Below are positions 43,287-51,958 of a DNA stretch of 64,000 nucleotides, piece after piece. The stretch spans positions 3,720,001-3,784,000 of the forward strand of contig NZ_AP022599.1 of assembly GCF_010725725.1 (NCBI RefSeq), given 5' to 3'. Under the pieces are notes generated by a model. That model ran no database searches. It saw only the letters and a program-made list of their open reading frames with translations, and was not told where the DNA came from. This DNA is from Mycolicibacterium pulveris. Lineage in GTDB: Bacteria > Actinomycetota > Actinomycetes > Mycobacteriales > Mycobacteriaceae. Positions within the stretch are counted from its first letter, which is position 1. Every line of letters begins with the position of its first letter. The position numbers were made by a program, and so were the translations under genes.

Positions 43287-44425
43287 CACTGTCCCGCGGT
43301 CTGGACGCGCAAGGCGGCCTGGAGTCCGTCAGCAGGCCGGAACGGGTCGCCTCGCTCACCGGCATCCGGGCCGTCGCTGCGCTGTTGGTGATGCTCACCC
43401 ACGCTGCCTACACGACGGGCAAATATCCGCAGGGTTACGTCGGCCTGGTGTATTCGCGCATGGAGATCGGCGTGCCGATCTTCTTCGTGCTCAGCGGATT
43501 CCTGTTGTTCGGGCCGTGGGTGAAGGCCGCCGCGTCGGACCGGCCGGGGCCGTCGGTCCGACGCTACGCCTGGCGCCGGGTTCGCCGCATCATGCCCGCC
43601 TACATCGTCACGGTGCTGGCGGCCTACCTCGTCTATCACTTCCGCACCGCCGGGCCCAATCCCGGTCATACCTGGGAAGGGCTGTTTCGTAACCTGACGC
43701 TCACCCAGATCTACACCGACAATTATCTGTATTCGTTTCTGCACCAAGGTCTTACGCAGATGTGGAGCTTGGCCGTCGAGGTGGCGTTCTACGCTGTGCT
43801 TCCGCTGCTGGCCGTCCTGCTGCTGGCAGTGTTGTGCCGACGTCGATGGCGGCCCGGGCTGCTGTTGACCGGCCTGGGCGGGCTGGCGTTGATCTCGCCG
43901 GCATGGCTGGTGCTGGTGCACACCACCCACTTCCTGCCCGACGGAGCCAAGCTGTGGTTGCCGACGTATCTGGCGTGGTTCGTCGGCGGCATGGTCTTGG
44001 CGGCGTTGCAGCCGCTCGCTGTGCGGGCGTACGCGTTGGCGTGTATTCCGCTGGCCGTGATCTGCTACCTCATCGCGTCGACGCCGATCGCCGGGGAGCC
44101 CACCACCTCACCGACCGAGTTACGTGAGGCGCTGGCCAAGACGGCGTTCTATGCGGTGATCGCCACGCTGGTGGTGGCGCCGCTGGCGTTGGGGGACCGC
44201 GGACTGTATTCGAGGCTGCTTGCCAGCCGGCCGATGGTGTTCCTCGGCGAGATCTCCTACGAGATCTTCCTCATCCACCTGATCACCATGGAGCTGGTGA
44301 TGGTGGAGATCGTGCGCTACCCGATCTACACCGGCTCCGTTTTCTGGCTGTTCGTGATCACGTTCGTGGTCACGGTGCCGCTGGCCTGGCTGTTGCATCG
44401 GTTCACTCGCGTACGAGACGGGTAG
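43283..44425 (+). CDS. Acyltransferase 3 family membrane protein (Rv1254-like)
   Basis: A 380-residue integral membrane O-acyltransferase with about ten helices. The family block SLTGIRAVAALLVMLTHAAY with its catalytic-type histidine is near residue 25-45, followed by VPIFFVLSGFLLF and MWSLAVEVAFYAVLPLL. It probably acylates a cell-envelope glycan or lipid; the acceptor is unknown. ATG 43283 overlaps the deaD stop (ATGA), so the two are co-translated though functionally unrelated, as in M. tuberculosis. Confidence 0.88.
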   Translation: MTLSRGLDAQGGLESVSRPERVASLTGIRAVAALLVMLTHAAYTTGKYPQGYVGLVYSRMEIGVPIFFVLSGFLLFGPWVKAAASDRPGPSVRRYAWRRVRRIMPAYIVTVLAAYLVYHFRTAGPNPGHTWEGLFRNLTLTQIYTDNYLYSFLHQGLTQMWSLAVEVAFYAVLPLLAVLLLAVLCRRRWRPGLLLTGLGGLALISPAWLVLVHTTHFLPDGAKLWLPTYLAWFVGGMVLAALQPLAVRAYALACIPLAVICYLIASTPIAGEPTTSPTELREALAKTAFYAVIATLVVAPLALGDRGLYSRLLASRPMVFLGEISYEIFLIHLITMELVMVEIVRYPIYTGSVFWLFVITFVVTVPLAWLLHRFTRVRDG

Positions 44426-44430
44426 CCTAG

Positions 44431-44455
44431 TTCTTAGGTTAAGCTGCCCTAAGAA
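44431..44455. promoter_or_regulatory. IdeR-type iron box
   Basis: TTAGGTTAAGCTGCCCTAA (44434-44452) matches the mycobacterial IdeR consensus TTAGGTTAGGCTAACCTAA at 16 of 19 positions and extends to perfect 8-bp arms TTCTTAGG (44431-44438) and CCTAAGAA (44448-44455). It lies 27 bp upstream of a siderophore-interacting-type flavoprotein. Iron-loaded IdeR would repress that gene. Confidence 0.8.
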
Positions 44456-44481
44456 ATCGATCCATTGAGGGGCTGTTGCAT

Positions 44482-45198
44482 ATGTCCGACAAGAAGCCGA
44501 CGCGCGGGTTCCAGGGCGCGGTTCTCAAGCTGCTGCGTGCGGGCGATTACCAACTGACCGTCCTCGGCCGGCGCGAGGTCACCCAGCACTACCTGCGGCT
44601 GAGCTTCTCCGCCGGCGGCATGCTCGCCGACCGGCCGCTGCATCCGACGATGTGGATCCGGATGTGGTTCGCCGACGGCGAGAAGCAGCACCAGCGCGGT
44701 TTCACGCTGGTCAACCCCAATCCGGAAGCCGATACCGTCGACATCGAGTTCGCGCTGCACGACGGCATCGCCTCGCAGTGGGCGCAGAACGCGCAGCCCG
44801 GCGACACCATCGAGGTCACGGTCCTCGGCAGCAACTTCACGCTGCCCGAGCCCCAACCGGCGGGCTATGTCATCGTCGGGGACACGGCGTCGTTGCCGGC
44901 GATCAACTCGCTGCTCCAGGCGATCGGCGACACCCCGGCGCGGGTGTACCTCGAGGCCAGCCACGACGACGACAAGCAGTTGCCCGTGGCGCGCAGCGCC
45001 GATGTGGTGTGGGTGGACCGCAAGAACGCCGGCGAAGCGTTGGTGCAGGCCGTCAGCTCAGCGGCGTTCGACGCCTCCGATCACTTCGGTTGGGTGGCCT
45101 GCGACAACCGCACCACCCGCGCGGTCGCCAAGGTGTTCCGCGAGGACTACAAGATCCCCAAGAAGTCCATCAAGGCGCAGGCGTACTGGGTGGCCTGA
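44482..45198 (+). CDS. Siderophore-interacting FAD-binding reductase
   Basis: A 238-residue ViuB/SIP-family protein. The FAD-binding half includes VTQHYLRLSFSAGG and WIRMWFADGEKQHQRGFTLV; the C-terminal SIP half includes YVIVGDTASLPAINSLLQAI and HFGWVACDNRTTRAVAKVF. The family removes iron from ferric siderophores by reduction. ATG 44482 has GAGGGG 9 nt upstream and is preferred to the in-frame TTG 44476. An IdeR box upstream makes iron-starvation induction likely. It converges on a TetR gene with 4 bp between the stops; a 12-bp sequence is duplicated across the junction. Confidence 0.88.
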   Translation: MSDKKPTRGFQGAVLKLLRAGDYQLTVLGRREVTQHYLRLSFSAGGMLADRPLHPTMWIRMWFADGEKQHQRGFTLVNPNPEADTVDIEFALHDGIASQWAQNAQPGDTIEVTVLGSNFTLPEPQPAGYVIVGDTASLPAINSLLQAIGDTPARVYLEASHDDDKQLPVARSADVVWVDRKNAGEALVQAVSSAAFDASDHFGWVACDNRTTRAVAKVFREDYKIPKKSIKAQAYWVA

Positions 45199-45202
45199 CG
45201 CG

Positions 45203-45784
45203 CTACTGGGTGGCCGAAGAGCTCGGCACCATGATCGGCATGACGAACTCTTCGAGCATCGAGCGCTCGTCGGCCTCGTCGTGACCCGGGAACACCAGCA
45301 GTGACGTCATCACCCGCACCAGCCAGCGCGCGCGGTGCGCCACCACGTCGGGCTCGTCGGGCGCCAGCGAGATGACGAACGCCTCGGTCAGCGCCCTGAT
45401 GACCTCTGACTGCTCGGCCATGTCGGCGCCGATCGGCCGCTGTGTCTTGGCGAACCACGATGCCAGCGCGGGACTTTCACGCACATTGCGCAGTGACGCC
45501 ATCATGCCTTCGATGAGGCGTTCGCGCGGGTCTGCCACCGAGGCGACCTGATCGGTCATCTCGCGGTAGAGCCGGTAGGCCTCCCGGTGTACATACGCGG
45601 TGTAGAGCGCGTCGCGGCTGTCGAAGTACCGATACAGCGTCGCGCGCGAACACCCTGCCGCCGAGGCGATTTCATGCATCCCCACGGCGGCGGCCTCTTT
45701 CTGCGCGAACAGCTCGCCCGCCGCGTCCAGGATCCGGTCCGCCGCGACCTCCGTGCGTCGCGCAGCCAGCCAATCACCCGCCAT
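45203..45784 (-). CDS. TetR-family regulator next to cyp130 (Rv1255c-like)
   Basis: A 193-residue TetR regulator. The HTH is MHEIASAAGCSRATLYRYF (about residues 36-54). The start is ATG 45784, which overlaps the cyp130 stop (ATGA). It is therefore the second gene of a cyp130-tetR transcript and probably regulates it; this matches Rv1255c-Rv1256c. No clear palindromic operator was found upstream of cyp130. The ligand is unknown. Confidence 0.88.
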   Translation of the reverse strand: MAGDWLAARRTEVAADRILDAAGELFAQKEAAAVGMHEIASAAGCSRATLYRYFDSRDALYTAYVHREAYRLYREMTDQVASVADPRERLIEGMMASLRNVRESPALASWFAKTQRPIGADMAEQSEVIRALTEAFVISLAPDEPDVVAHRARWLVRVMTSLLVFPGHDEADERSMLEEFVMPIMVPSSSATQ

Positions 45785-47025
45785 CAGCGGGTCACCTTGA
45801 ACGGGACGGACAGCGGCCGTCGCACGTAACTTCCTCCGGCCCAAACGATTCCGTCTTCGTCGACCTCGAACTCGGGGATCCGGGCCAGCAGCTCGGTGAG
45901 CGCGACGCGCGACTGCATCCGGGCCGCGGCGGCGCCCAGGCAGTGGTGCGCGCCGTGGCTGAAGGTCAGGATGCTGCTCGGCCTGCGGGTGACGTCGAGC
46001 TCGGCGGCGTCGTCGCCGTACTGCCGTTCGTCGCGGTTGGCCGACGCGTACAAGAACATCACCCGCCGGCCTTCGGGAACTGTGGTGTCGCGGATCGTGA
46101 CGTCGCGGGTGACTGTGCGGCCCAGCATCTGCACCGGGGAGGTCAGCCGCAGGAACTCGTCGATGGAAACCGGTATCAGTTCGGGGTTTTCGACCAGCAG
46201 CCGGCGTTGGTCGGGGCGCTGATGCAGCAGCTGGACCGAGCCGCCGAGCATGCCGGTGGTGGTGTCGTTGCCCCCGGTGACCATCGTGAACGTGAACGCC
46301 AGGATCGACAGCACGCCGGAGATGTCACCGTCGGCGCCGACTCCCGCGGAGACCAGGTGTGAGACGGTGTCGTCTTCGGGTTCGACGCGGCGGCGTTCGA
46401 TCAGCGCGGTGAAGTACGCCATCATCTCGCCGAGCGCGTCCCCGGCGGTGCCCAACGCCCCCGCGACCCCGCCGCTGGCGGTGCTCGCGGCCACGATGGC
46501 GTCGGTCCAGCCGTCGAACTTGTTGCGGTCTGCCTCGGGCACCCCGAGGTAGTGCGCGACGACCATCGACGGCAGCGGTTTGAACAGCTCGGCGACGATG
46601 TCCCCGCCGCCGTTTCGCCGAATGCGTTCGATTCGTTCGACGACGAACTCGCGCACCTTGGGCTCGACCGCCTCGACTTGGCGCGGCGTGAATCCGCGCG
46701 CCACCAGCTTGCGGAACTCGGTGTGCTCGGGCGGGTCCTGCATCACCATCGGCGGATTGTCGGCCAGCCCGATGAGCTCGAGCTCGCCGTAGTTGACCGT
46801 CAGCCCCTGCGCGGACGAGAACGTCTCGTGGTCGCGCGCGGCCGCCCAGATGTCGGCGTGCCGGGACAGCACGTAGTAATCGTGATTGGGTCTGCCCTCG
46901 GGGACGACGTGGTGCACGGGATCGTGGTCCCGCAACGCCTTGTACTCCTCCCACGGAGACGCCCAGGTGTCGGCATCCCGAAGTTGAAAGCGGACCGGCG
47001 AATTGTGAGACAGAGTCGCTGTCAT
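45784..47025 (-). CDS. cyp130: Cytochrome P450 CYP130
   Basis: A 413-residue bacterial P450. I-helix oxygen-binding segment GGNDTTTG (about 251-258), K-helix ExxR as DEFLRLTSP, and the heme loop FSHGAHHCLGAAAARMQ with ligand Cys362. The sequence matches M. tuberculosis CYP130 (about 405 residues) in N-terminal block (DTWASPWEEYKALRDHDPVH) and context. CYP130 oxidises dialkylated aromatic amines in vitro; the natural substrate is uncertain. It needs a ferredoxin supplied from elsewhere. ATG 47025. Confidence 0.92.
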   Translation of the reverse strand: MTATLSHNSPVRFQLRDADTWASPWEEYKALRDHDPVHHVVPEGRPNHDYYVLSRHADIWAAARDHETFSSAQGLTVNYGELELIGLADNPPMVMQDPPEHTEFRKLVARGFTPRQVEAVEPKVREFVVERIERIRRNGGGDIVAELFKPLPSMVVAHYLGVPEADRNKFDGWTDAIVAASTASGGVAGALGTAGDALGEMMAYFTALIERRRVEPEDDTVSHLVSAGVGADGDISGVLSILAFTFTMVTGGNDTTTGMLGGSVQLLHQRPDQRRLLVENPELIPVSIDEFLRLTSPVQMLGRTVTRDVTIRDTTVPEGRRVMFLYASANRDERQYGDDAAELDVTRRPSSILTFSHGAHHCLGAAAARMQSRVALTELLARIPEFEVDEDGIVWAGGSYVRRPLSVPFKVTR

Positions 47026-47091
47026 GTCTCATTCGTATGACATGACCCAGGACTGTGTCAATAGGCGCCCGCGATTTCGTCGGCGCCGCGA

Positions 47092-48465
47092 TCAGATGGC
47101 CGCGCCGGGGTTGAGGATGTTGTCGGGGTCCAGCGCCGCCTTGATGCGACGGTTGAGTTCCATCGCCTCCGGTCCCAGCTGACCAGCCAGCCACGGTCGT
47201 TTGAGCCGCCCGACCCCGTGTTCGCCGGTGATCGTGCCACCCAGGCCCACGGCGAGGTCCATGATCTCGCCGAACGCGCGGTGGGCGCGCTCGGTCATCG
47301 CGGCGTCGGCGGGGTCGTACACGATCAACGGATGGGTGTTGCCGTCGCCGGCGTGCGCGATCACCGAGATCATCAAGTCGTGGTCGGCGGCGATCTTGGC
47401 CACCCCGCTCACCAGGTCGGCCAGCGCCGGCAGCGGCACGCCGACGTCCTCGAGCAGCAGCGATCCCTTGGCCTCCACCGCGGGGATGGCGAACCGGCGT
47501 GCGGCGACGAACGCCTCGCCTTCCTCGGGGTCCGACGTCGAAAACACTTCTCTGGCGCCGTGATCGGTGAAAGCCTGCGCCATGAACTCCGCGTCGGCGG
47601 CTCCCGACGGTCCGCGGTCGTCGCTGGCGGCCACCATCATCGCTGCGGCGCTGCGATCCAGGCCCATTCGGAGCTTGTCCTCGACGGCGTTGATGGCCGC
47701 CGAGTCCATGAACTCCAGCATCGACGGCCGGATCCTGCCCGTGATCGTGACGACAGCGTTGGCGGCGGCTTCCACCGAGTCGAAGGTCGCCACCACCGTG
47801 CACGCGCTGTGCTGCGCGGGCAACAGCTTGAGCGTGACCTCGGTGACGACGCCGAGCGTGCCCTCGCTGCCGACGAACAGTTTGGTCAGCGGCAGCCCGG
47901 CGACGTCCTTGAGCCGCGGCCCGCCCAGCCGCACCGCGGTTCCGTCGGCCAGCACCACCTGCAAGCCGAGCACGTAGTCGGTGGTGACGCCGTACTTCAC
48001 GCAGCACAGTCCGCCGGCGTTGGTCGCGACGTTGCCGCCGATGCTGCAGATCTCGAACGACGACGGATCCGGCGGATACCACAACCCGTGCTCGGCGACC
48101 GCCTTCTTCACCTCGGCGTTGAGCAGGCCCGGCTGGACGACGGCGGTGCGGGTGACGGGGTCGACGGTGATATCGCGCATCTTCTCGGTGGTCAGCACGA
48201 TCGCCCCGTCCAGGGCGGTGGCGCCGCCGGAGAGCCCGGTGCCCATGCCGCGCGGCACGACGGCGATCTTGTGCTTGGTGGCCCAGCGCAGGGTCGCCTG
48301 CACGTCTTCGGTGTTGCGCGGACGCACCACCGCCAGCGGCGTACCCGCGCTCGGATCAAACGCGCGGTCATGGCGATACGACGCCAGGATGTCGGGATCG
48401 GTGACGACCATGCCTTCCGAGCCCTCGGGGATTTGGGCGATCAACTCGTCCAGGGCTGACTCCAC
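47092..48465 (-). CDS. GlcD-like FAD-linked oxidase (Rv1257c-like)
   Basis: A 457-residue FAD-binding 2-hydroxyacid oxidase/dehydrogenase. N-terminal FAD block VVPRGMGTGLSGGATAL and SIGGNVATNAGGLCCVKYGV; C-terminal AHAGDGNTHPLIVYD and GGTITGEHGVGRLKRPWL. It resembles glycolate oxidase subunit GlcD and D-lactate dehydrogenases; which acid it oxidises is open. It lies 66 bp upstream of cyp130 on the same strand, the order of Rv1257c-Rv1256c. A paralogue is at 34590-35939. Confidence 0.9.
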   Translation of the reverse strand: MESALDELIAQIPEGSEGMVVTDPDILASYRHDRAFDPSAGTPLAVVRPRNTEDVQATLRWATKHKIAVVPRGMGTGLSGGATALDGAIVLTTEKMRDITVDPVTRTAVVQPGLLNAEVKKAVAEHGLWYPPDPSSFEICSIGGNVATNAGGLCCVKYGVTTDYVLGLQVVLADGTAVRLGGPRLKDVAGLPLTKLFVGSEGTLGVVTEVTLKLLPAQHSACTVVATFDSVEAAANAVVTITGRIRPSMLEFMDSAAINAVEDKLRMGLDRSAAAMMVAASDDRGPSGAADAEFMAQAFTDHGAREVFSTSDPEEGEAFVAARRFAIPAVEAKGSLLLEDVGVPLPALADLVSGVAKIAADHDLMISVIAHAGDGNTHPLIVYDPADAAMTERAHRAFGEIMDLAVGLGGTITGEHGVGRLKRPWLAGQLGPEAMELNRRIKAALDPDNILNPGAAI

Positions 48466-48531
48466 GCCACAATCCTACGAGAGCTGGTGAAATCCGAACG
48501 CCGCCAACTGACCAGCGGTTATAGTCGCGCC

Positions 48532-49655
48532 GTGATCAGCGGGACACCGCTGGCGGGGCGCGACGGCGAACTGACCGCGATTCGCCACGCGCTCGGCGGG
48601 GGTGGCAACACAGCCGGCGTCGTGATCGTCGGATCCGCAGGCGTGGGTAAGACCCGGTTGGCCCGCGAGGTGCTGGCCCGCGCAGAGCGCGCCGGTGAGC
48701 GCACCAACTGGATCGTCGGGACGGAGTCGGCCCGCGCGTTGCCGCTGGGCGCGTTCACCGCGTTGCTCGGTGACGCGATGGCCGATCCCATGGCCAACGT
48801 ACGCCGGGTGATCAATTCCTTTGTCGCCCAACAACAGCGAGGTCGGGTGCTGATCGGTGTCGACGATGCTCACCTGCTCGACGGGCTGTCCGCGCACGTC
48901 GTGCACCAGCTCGCGCAGAGCCGCGGTGCCCGTCTTGTGGTGACCGTGCGTTCCGGCGCCGACGAACCGGACGCCGTCACCGCGTTGTGGAAGGACGGGC
49001 TGCTGGCCCGTCTGGACCTGGAACCGTTGTCGGCCGAAGCCATCGCGGCTGTCGGCGCCGCGGCGCGGCAGGCCCGCGAGCGCCGACAGCCCACCTATGA
49101 ACTGGCCTGCCTGCAGGCAGCCGCCCAGTGGGGCGACACCTCATGGGTGGCACGGGCCCGCGAGTTGGCCGACGAGTTGGGGCTGCCGCTGGCCAACGCC
49201 GTTGCGCGGCACACGGAATCGTTGGCCGCCGACGACGGGGAAGGGCTGCTGGCCGCGTCCAACGAGTACCTTGCGGTCGGTGACCGCGCCACCGCCGCCG
49301 ACGTGGCCGCCCAGGCCGCGGTCGCCTTCACACGGGTCAACAACGCAAGCGTGGACTCTATGCAGCGGCGGTGGCCAAGGAACTCAGCGATGCCTGCGGT
49401 GGTCTGTGCACCCCGGCGCTGCGGGCTCCCGCGGGCCAGCCGCTGACCGGGCGGCAGCGCGAGGTCGTCGAGTTGGTGGTGGCCGGCCTGTCCAATCGCG
49501 AGATCGCCGAGCGGCTGGTGATGTCGGTGCGCGGCGTCGAGGGTCACGTGTACCGCGCATGTCAGCGGGTAAGCGTCAGCACGCGCGAGGAACTGGCCGC
49601 GATCGCCAGAAAAGGCCCCGCCACCGGGCTCGAGAGCGCTCGCGCCGGCTATTGA
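48532..49655 (+). pseudogene. Decayed LuxR-family (LAL-type) regulator
   Basis: Remains of a large ATP-binding LuxR regulator. From GTG 48532 the N-terminal AAA domain is intact (Walker A GSAGVGKT, Walker B VLIGVDDAHLLDG). At about LEPLSAEA (~49045) the frame jumps directly to sequence typical of the far C-terminal part (PTYELACLQAAAQWGD), so roughly 400-500 residues are missing in frame. Near 49345-49360 the frame is lost: the sequence continues in another frame as KRGLYAAAVAKELSDACGG and the LuxR HTH (LTGRQREVVELVVAGLSNRE). Full-length relatives are ~850-900 residues. A functional short two-part gene cannot be fully excluded. Confidence 0.78.
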
Positions 49656-50902
49656 TCGACCTGCTCGGCGGCCACCACCTCCGGTGCTCGGTCCAACTCG
49701 CGCAGCGTCGGTAGGAAGATCGCGACGATGCCGAGCAGGATGATCGGCAGCGCCAACGCCAGAAACGTGGTCTGCAGGCCGGCGGCATCGGTCAGCGGGC
49801 CCGCGACGATCAACCCGAGCGGTCCCGCGGCGTAGGCGAGCGACCCCATCACCCCCACCACCCGGCCGCGCAGATGCTGCGGCGCCCGGGTCTGCATGAC
49901 GTAGTTGTAGATCGGTTGGATTGGGCCGTAGACGAATCCGGCGATCGCCGACAGCAACAGGATCACCGGCAGCGGCGGCAGGAACGCGATGAACGTCATA
50001 GCGAGCCCGAGCGTCAGCACCGCGGTGAGCATGGTGACCCGCCGGCTCATGAACTTCGACGTCACCGCGTAGCAGAGCGCGCCCGCGAGGCCTCCGATGC
50101 TCAGTGCCATCAGCACCCATCCGAGTTGAGCCGGCTCATCGCGGTCGGTGAAGTACTTCGGAAACAGCACGCTTTCCATCGGCATGTACAGCCCGACCAC
50201 CGCCAGATCGATCAGCGCCAGCGTCCGCAGCACCCGCAGGTCCCACACGAACCGCAACCCCTCCATGACCCCGTCCCAGACGCCGGTGGGTAGCGCGTCG
50301 CGGTCCGGCTTGCCCGCACCCTCCAGCCGAAGGGCCGCGATCGCGACGATCGACACCACAAACACTGCGGCGGTCACCCACATCGTGTTGACCCCGCCGA
50401 GGGTGGCGATCAGCAGCCCGCCGATCCCGGGCCCCACGATGTAGGCGAGGTTGAACACCGCTTCATAGGCGCTGTTGGCCCGGTCCAGTGTCCAGCCGGC
50501 GCGTGCGGCGGCTTCGGGCAGCATCGTCTCGCGGGCCGTCATGCCCGACGGGTCGAAAAACGCGCCCAGCGCCGCCAGACCGGCCAGCACCGCGACGTTG
50601 AGCACCTCGACGCCCAACGCCAACGCCAGCACGGGCACCGCCGCCACCGAAAGCGCCGAGAGCGCGTCGGAGATCATCGACACCCGGCGGCGACCCAGGT
50701 AGTCGACCGCGGCCCCGGCGATGATCGTCGCCACCAGCAGAGGAAGCGAGCCAGCGATGGCCACCACCGACGCGTCCACCGCGGAACCGTTGCGCTGCAG
50801 CACAAGCCAGGGGAACGCGACCAGCGAGATGCCGTTGCCCGCTCCGGCCGTCAACGCGGAGAACAGAATCAGAACGATCGGTCCGCGCTTGCTGTTCATC
50901 AC
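49649..50902 (-). CDS. tap: MFS multidrug efflux pump Tap (Rv1258c-like)
   Basis: A 417-residue 12-helix MFS exporter. It closely follows Rv1258c: [71 protein letters not shown] and [19 protein letters not shown]. Tap exports tetracycline, aminoglycosides and other drugs, and is a WhiB7-regulon member in M. tuberculosis. GTG 50902 and ATG 50899 are adjacent in-frame starts; a TAGATA sits just upstream, so the mRNA may be leaderless. Its stop overlaps the end of the decayed LuxR gene by 7 bp. Confidence 0.9.
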   Translation of the reverse strand: MMNSKRGPIVLILFSALTAGAGNGISLVAFPWLVLQRNGSAVDASVVAIAGSLPLLVATIIAGAAVDYLGRRRVSMISDALSALSVAAVPVLALALGVEVLNVAVLAGLAALGAFFDPSGMTARETMLPEAAARAGWTLDRANSAYEAVFNLAYIVGPGIGGLLIATLGGVNTMWVTAAVFVVSIVAIAALRLEGAGKPDRDALPTGVWDGVMEGLRFVWDLRVLRTLALIDLAVVGLYMPMESVLFPKYFTDRDEPAQLGWVLMALSIGGLAGALCYAVTSKFMSRRVTMLTAVLTLGLAMTFIAFLPPLPVILLLSAIAGFVYGPIQPIYNYVMQTRAPQHLRGRVVGVMGSLAYAAGPLGLIVAGPLTDAAGLQTTFLALALPIILLGIVAIFLPTLRELDRAPEVVAAEQVDQ

Positions 50903-50965
50903 GGGTATCTAACAACGGCCGGGGCCGGTCGGCACCCGATTTTGCCCGCCAGGCACAGTGGCGTT

Positions 50966-51790
50966 GTGAAGCTGGCCCATCCACGTACTGGAAAGCTGTT
51001 CGATTCTCCTGTGCCGCCGGGTTCCGGCTGGCCCGGTGAGCTGGCCACGCCGGACACCGCGGTGGCGACGACGGCCGCGCAGGTGGCCGCGATGGCCGCC
51101 GCCGCGCAGACCATCGACGAGTTGGACGCCGTGATCTCGATGTGCCGGGCCTGCCCGCGGCTGGTGCAGTGGCGCGAAGAGGTGGCCGTGGCGAAGCGGA
51201 AATCCTTCGCGGGCGAGCCGTATTGGGGCCGCCCCATACCGGGTTGGGGTGCGAAGCGACCGCGGGTGATGATCGTCGGGTTGGCACCCGCCGCCCACGG
51301 CGCCAACCGCACCGGCCGGGTGTTCACCGGTGACCGCTCCGGTGATTTCCTGTTCGCCGCCATGCACCGCACCGGACTGGCCAATCAAGCCGTCTGTGTG
51401 GATGCCGCTGACGGGTTGCGGCTCAACGGAACTCGGGTCGCCGCCGCTGTGCGTTGCGCGCCCCCGGGCAATGCGCCGACGCCTGCCGAGCGGGCCACCT
51501 GTGCGCCGTGGCTCGATGCGGAATGGCGGCTGACGTCGCCGACTGTGCGGGTGATCGTCGCGCTGGGTGGGTTCGCCTGGCGAGCGGCGTTGCAGATGGT
51601 GCGAAACGGCGGTGGCACCGTGGACAAGCCCGCACCCCAATTCGGTCACGGCGCGACGGCGAAGCTCGGCGACCTTACGCTGATCGGCTGCTACCACCCC
51701 AGCCAGCAGAACACCTTCACCGGCAAGCTCACCCCGCAGATGCTCGACGACGTGTTCCGGCGGGCCGGCGCGCTAGCATCCGTCGAATAG
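50966..51790 (+). CDS. udgB: Type 5 uracil-DNA glycosylase UdgB
   Basis: A 274-residue family 5 uracil-DNA glycosylase. Motif A is [16 protein letters not shown] (no catalytic Asp, as the family), and motif B contains HPSQQNTF. Four cysteines (CRAC, RCAPPGN and TCAPW) fit the Fe-S cluster. It removes uracil, hypoxanthine and other deaminated bases from double-stranded DNA. GTG 50966 ([19 protein letters not shown]) is the conserved start; TTG 50942 extends it without support. Corresponds to Rv1259. Confidence 0.92.
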   Translation: MKLAHPRTGKLFDSPVPPGSGWPGELATPDTAVATTAAQVAAMAAAAQTIDELDAVISMCRACPRLVQWREEVAVAKRKSFAGEPYWGRPIPGWGAKRPRVMIVGLAPAAHGANRTGRVFTGDRSGDFLFAAMHRTGLANQAVCVDAADGLRLNGTRVAAAVRCAPPGNAPTPAERATCAPWLDAEWRLTSPTVRVIVALGGFAWRAALQMVRNGGGTVDKPAPQFGHGATAKLGDLTLIGCYHPSQQNTFTGKLTPQMLDDVFRRAGALASVE

Positions 51791-51896
51791 TCGCGAACTG
51801 CGCCTCGGCCAGCGCGCCCAACTCGGCCGGCGGGATCTCCTCGTAGTGGGCGACGGTCCACTCGTCGAACACCTGCAGCGCCTCGGGCAGGTCGTC
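51729..51896 (-). pseudogene. Minus-strand gene relic downstream of udgB
   Basis: In the 168-bp gap between udgB and the next gene, the minus strand reads DDLPEALQVFDEWTVAHYEE then [20 protein letters not shown], with almost every third codon base G or C. That is the pattern of true mycobacterial coding sequence and of an amphipathic helical protein. No start lies upstream where the frame loses this bias, and it runs out inside udgB. I do not recognise the family. It is best read as the tail of a lost gene; an intact small gene from an internal GTG (51875 region) is less likely. Confidence 0.45.
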
Positions 51897-51958
51897 GCGT
51901 GCTGCACGCTCGGTTGAGTCGGGGGAACGGTTTCGGGCGCGCCGGCGTTGTGCCTGTA

